DNA of 64,000 nt. It comes from Epinephelus fuscoguttatus (taxonomy: Eukaryota; Chordata; Actinopteri; Perciformes; Serranidae). The translations under genes and the position numbers were made by a program. The notes beneath the pieces were generated by a model, which was given only the letters and a program-made list of their open reading frames with translations, did not search any database and was not told the origin of the DNA. Positions 62,201 through 64,000 of this stretch are shown one piece after another. Where the stretch lies: positions 28,495,449 to 28,559,448 of the forward strand of contig NC_064773.1 of NCBI RefSeq assembly GCF_011397635.1, read 5' to 3'. Position 1 is the first letter of the stretch, and each line of letters begins with the position of its first letter.

Positions 62201-63949
62201 TTCAAATCAGTCAAGGTAATGAATCACTTGTCATCAAGTGACAGAAGACAAATACAGGCTTTCTCTGTGTCAAATCATGGCTAGACTTAAGGTTTCTAGA
62301 GGGCAGTGCATGGAACTCTGAAACACTTTGCAAGAACTCCTTGACTGGCTGTGGTTCAGGAGGTAGAGCCACAATAGCACTGATTAATCGAATGATTGTT
62401 ATCTAGATCCCTGGTTCCTCCATGTATCCTTGGGCAAGATTCTGAACCCAACACTGGGTGTCACACACCCATTAGGTGTTTGAGTGTTTGTGAAAGGTTA
62501 CTGAGTAGCAGGTGGCACCTAGGATGGTAGCCTTGTCCACCAGTGTGTGAATGTGGAAATGGGTGAATGTGACATGTCGTGTTCAAGTGCTTTGCGTGGT
62601 CAGCAGGCACTATCGTAATGCAAGTCTCTTCCATTTACCATGAAGACAAAAGAAGTTCATGAACCTTCCTCTACATTCACCCGACATCCACCCTGGCCCA
62701 TTAATGTAAGGAAAAAAACATTTCTACGTTCGAAACAAATGCAAAAATAAAAGTATCTTGGCTAGTGGTCTCAGACTTTTAGATGCAACTGTTTGATAAA
62801 GTCAAAATGCCAGGGTATAAAGAATGTGTCCAACCCCTGGCATAATTAAATCAGATTTTGTAGTTCATACAAATAAAGCATTTTAAAGCCATTTTTAATT
62901 TAACACTTTGATTTGGCGAGACAACGACGAAAGTAATCCAAGGAAGTTAAATGTATTCTACGAATCTACAAACGACCTGTGAAGCTCTACTCACACTAGG
63001 GATCTGGACTAAAGGTGAGGCAAACCTCTGAGTCTTGATTCTAGTTGTCTTTTTGTATAAAAACCTACTGTCTAGTCCTAAAATTTACCTTAATTAACTT
63101 ATAATATCCCAGCAGACAAGGGGAGAGACAACACCACATTCAAGGTTAGAGTCTGAAGTAGCATGCACTGTCTTCAAAACATTCTAAAACATTCTGACAT
63201 AGAAACAAACACAGATGAATGTGCATTGGTGAACTATATTCTGGCTGTGGCTGATACGTTAGTTTGCTGTGACCAAGTAAATATCTGAAGGTCCCTCCTT
63301 TCTTTGATTTCTACAAAAAGTTCAATCAAGTTCAAAGCTCGAGTAGAAGAGGTTATTTATCAGGATAAGTATCAGTTATTACCCACTGCTGTCAGACTGG
63401 ATGCAATAAAAGTCATGCTGTTTGTGCATTTTGCAGAAGTTGTAAGGTTACCCATAACAGGTCATTTTAAGAGTCATCCGCTTCCTGTCAGACTGTCTGC
63501 TGATCGGGAACTTGAAAACTAATAAATGTCTGGACTGAAACGTAATCACATCCCCAGACATGCTGTGACACTGCAGCAGTGCAAGAGTTCAGTGTGGACA
63601 GACTGGTCTGAAAATGTATCTATTTGAACTGGGACGGTCAAACAGGAAGCCACAAAGGTGTGTGTGTGTGTGTTTATTGCATTTATTACAGGTGATTCCA
63701 TTAAAAAGATTCTGAAATTTTAGCAGTAGCACATAATTCACATTGATTGATGCCTGCCTGACTTTCTCTTTTGATATATGATGTATTGTATTTGAACATG
63801 TTTGTGTGTGTGTGTGTGTGTACCTTGTCCATCTTCAGTCTCTTCAGGTAGGATGGGCTGTCGTAGCCTTTGGCCTGCCGTGCTTCCTGTAAGTGATTGA
63901 TCATCCAAACGTTCTTCCTTTGCTTGGCAAGATCTAGCGGTGTTTCACC
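47064..63949 (-). CDS. zdhhc17: Palmitoyltransferase ZDHHC17 / HIP14, C-terminal ten coding exons (partial)
   Basis: ZDHHC17 is a Golgi and vesicle membrane S-acyltransferase whose cytosolic ankyrin repeats recruit substrates such as huntingtin, SNAP25 and CSP. Exons in transcript order: 63949-63824, 61891-61749, 60822-60722, 53251-53127, 52264-52202, 52107-52014, 49747-49664, 49567-49410, 49240-49146, 47202-47064. They join in frame into 1128 nt, 375 residues plus stop. They hold the end of the ankyrin region, two membrane spans, a loop, two more spans, the Cys-rich DHHC domain (DHHCPW, catalytic Cys at fragment residue 210, equal to human Cys467 by length), two last spans and the GSGYQLV C-terminus. 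Nine junctions are normal except the third, an AT-AC intron. The N-terminal ~257 residues lie beyond 64000. The paralogue ZDHHC13 normally lacks DHHC (DQHC), so ZDHHC17 is favoured. Confidence 0.96.
47203..49145 (-). other. zdhhc17 last intron
   Basis: It has a degenerate (GATA)n tract at about 48405-48448 and segments at 47500-47780 and 47900-48300 that look like old dispersed fish repeats. No exon was seen. Confidence 0.4.
49146..49240 (-). CDS. zdhhc17: zdhhc17 exon: TTxE-type region
   Basis: Encodes [20 protein letters not shown] to SIESPF. TTNE is the TTxE motif conserved after the last membrane span of DHHC enzymes. It ends in phase 2 at GTATGT. Confidence 0.95.
49410..49567 (-). CDS. 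zdhhc17: zdhhc17 exon: lumenal loop and transmembrane segment 6
   Basis: Encodes [20 protein letters not shown], then [20 protein letters not shown] and CQLYQ. The donor is CAG|GTCTGG, a weak match after the GT, but no better donor is near and the frame is right. Confidence 0.94.
49664..49747 (-). CDS. zdhhc17: zdhhc17 exon: transmembrane segment 5
   Basis: 28 codons' worth, [20 protein letters not shown] to GCIS, a hydrophobic span directly after the DHHC core. The acceptor is TCCACAG; the donor is GTGAGT. Confidence 0.95.
49748..52013 (-). other. zdhhc17 intron upstream of transmembrane-5 exon
   Basis: It contains the TTAA MITE at 50582 and, at about 51195-51620, a dispersed repeat with the phrases GGAGCCAGAAGTGACCATAT and GTCTATGGGAATTGACTCGC that I know from many fish genomes. 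No exon. Confidence 0.5.
50582..50910. mobile_element. TTAA-target MITE, 329 bp
   Basis: TTAA at 50582-50585 and 50907-50910 flank inverted ends AGGTCTAGTATATAGG and TGTATACAGTGGACCT. A TTAA duplication fits piggyBac or Kolobok superfamilies. The interior (CTATCTAGAACCAGTG, TCTGGGCTACTGTA) matches the right half of the 30415-31158 element. Confidence 0.75.
52014..52107 (-). CDS. zdhhc17: zdhhc17 exon: DHHC catalytic core
   Basis: Encodes [20 protein letters not shown] then [12 protein letters not shown], with all zinc ligands and the acyl-accepting Cys. The acceptor is TTCCAG and the donor GTATGT, phase 1. Confidence 0.97.
52202..52264 (-). CDS. zdhhc17: zdhhc17 exon: start of Cys-rich domain
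   Basis: Only 21 codons, [20 protein letters not shown] plus Leu, which carry the first zinc cysteine pair (CSTC). Phase 0 at both ends; the donor is GTAAAT. Confidence 0.95.
53127..53251 (-). CDS. zdhhc17: zdhhc17 exon: transmembrane segment 4 and start of cytosolic loop
   Basis: Begins AT|CTACCC after a terminal AC, completing the split Asp codon (G|AT). It encodes [20 protein letters not shown] and [20 protein letters not shown]. The donor is GTAAAG. Confidence 0.94.
53430..53760. repeat. Two-copy ~150-bp tandem repeat in the U12 intron
   Basis: TGACCTTGATCTTTGTCC (near 53441) recurs as TGACCTTGACCTTTGTCC (near 53588). Each is followed by TCTAATCAG, TTGAGTCCAAGT and TTTGTGCCAAATTTG. It ends ATGGGACGGATGGATGGAC. 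This is a family common in teleosts; the class is unknown to me. Confidence 0.75.
53761..60500 (-). other. Interior of the zdhhc17 AT-AC intron
   Basis: No gene, exon or classified element was recognised in this long stretch. Confidence 0.4.
60500..60690. mobile_element. MITE remnant beside the AT-AC 5' splice site
   Basis: It contains GCCAGGCTAGCTGTCTGACT, TATGCTAAGCTAAGCTAAGC and, at the right end, CCCAAAATGTCAAACTATTCC. These are phrases from an abundant fish non-autonomous element. A 21-A run sits inside at about 60633-60653. Its right end is about 35 nt from the 5' splice site. Confidence 0.6.
60722..60822 (-). CDS. zdhhc17: zdhhc17 exon: transmembrane segment 3
   Basis: Encodes [20 protein letters not shown] then a Trp/Phe/Tyr-rich span ending FWN and the first base of an Asp codon. 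The acceptor is CCGCAG. The 3' boundary is the AT-AC 5' splice site, not GT. Confidence 0.94.
60823..61748 (-). other. zdhhc17 intron between TM2 and TM3 exons
   Basis: About 0.9 kb with ordinary GTACGT and CCGCAG ends. Nothing else recognised. Confidence 0.5.
61749..61891 (-). CDS. zdhhc17: zdhhc17 exon: transmembrane segments 1-2
   Basis: Encodes [20 protein letters not shown] and on to VTVQFLSK. There are two hydrophobic spans with a short DLDIDSW loop between them. The acceptor is CTGCAG; the donor is AA|GTACGT. Confidence 0.95.
62342..62641 (+). mobile_element. tRNA-derived SINE, degenerate
   Basis: It starts TGGCTGTGGTTCAGGAGGTA (A-box region) with a decayed B box near GATCCCTGGTTCCTCC. 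The body is typical: CCTTGGGCAAGATTCTGAAC, GTGTGTGAATGTGG, and TGCAAGTC...CCATTTACCAT at the end. Confidence 0.7.
63803..63821. repeat. (GT)n microsatellite abutting a zdhhc17 donor
   Basis: About 9 GT units on the + strand; in the transcript the intron begins GTACACACAC. A second short GT run is at 63659-63673. Confidence 0.9.
63824..63949 (-). CDS. zdhhc17: zdhhc17 exon: end of ankyrin region
   Basis: 42 codons, [20 protein letters not shown] to LKRLKMDK, phase 0 at both ends. It closes the last ankyrin repeat and starts the linker to the membrane. A (GT)n tract on the + strand begins 2 nt beyond the donor. Confidence 0.95.
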
Positions 63950-64000
63950 CTACAAATCAACACAAGACCAGTCTGTACACATCTACCACCACAAAAAACT

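Larger units (their letters stand above)
61892..63823 (-). other. zdhhc17 intron after the ankyrin-end exon
   Basis: It holds the SINE at 62342-62641, a purine-rich GGAGA stretch at 61893-62120 and GT microsatellites at the right. No exon was found. Confidence 0.45.

Overview
This is vertebrate nuclear DNA, almost certainly from a percomorph-type teleost. Coding is split into short exons with GT-AG introns, the intergenic DNA is AT-rich, and the repeats are fish families (tRNA-derived SINEs, hAT- and TTAA-type MITEs, a Tc1-like relic, CA/CTA microsatellites). Nothing bacterial or viral was seen.

Three genes can be read through exon by exon. E2f7 (+ strand) has a non-coding exon ending at 9981 and twelve coding exons from 10531 to 18508. 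They join in frame into a 798-residue atypical E2F with two DNA-binding domains. csrp2 (+ strand) has five coding exons from 31530 to 44035 that join into exactly 193 residues with two complete LIM domains. zdhhc17 (- strand) has its last ten coding exons from 63949 down to 47064, giving the C-terminal ~375 residues of a palmitoyltransferase. Its ankyrin-repeat exons and promoter lie beyond the right edge. E2f7 and csrp2 are head-to-tail, and csrp2 and zdhhc17 converge tail-to-tail. From memory the same trio is adjacent on human 12q21, which supports orthology. The products work separately: a cell-cycle repressor, a LIM adaptor and a Golgi/vesicle S-acyltransferase. I see no operon-like or pathway link.

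Layout: 1-9500 is intergenic with an RTE-like LINE tail, a ~63-bp minisatellite split by a SINE, a possible conserved non-coding block near 7.3-7.56 kb, and a 315-bp hAT MITE. 9500-20090 is E2f7. 20090-27500 is intergenic, with a 1.3-kb CTA-derived satellite and an 807-bp hAT element. 27500-44190 is csrp2, whose introns hold a SINE, a TTAA element and a rearranged Tc1-like relic. 44200-64000 is zdhhc17.

The most notable observation is that the 7.47-kb zdhhc17 intron (53252-60721) has no usable GT-AG ends. It has perfect U12-type AT-AC signals: ATATCCTTT at the 5' end, TTCCTTAAC as branch site and a terminal AC. Splicing there restores the expected protein exactly. I found no candidate for a wholly new biological system; the other findings are mobile-element structures and possible regulatory sequence.
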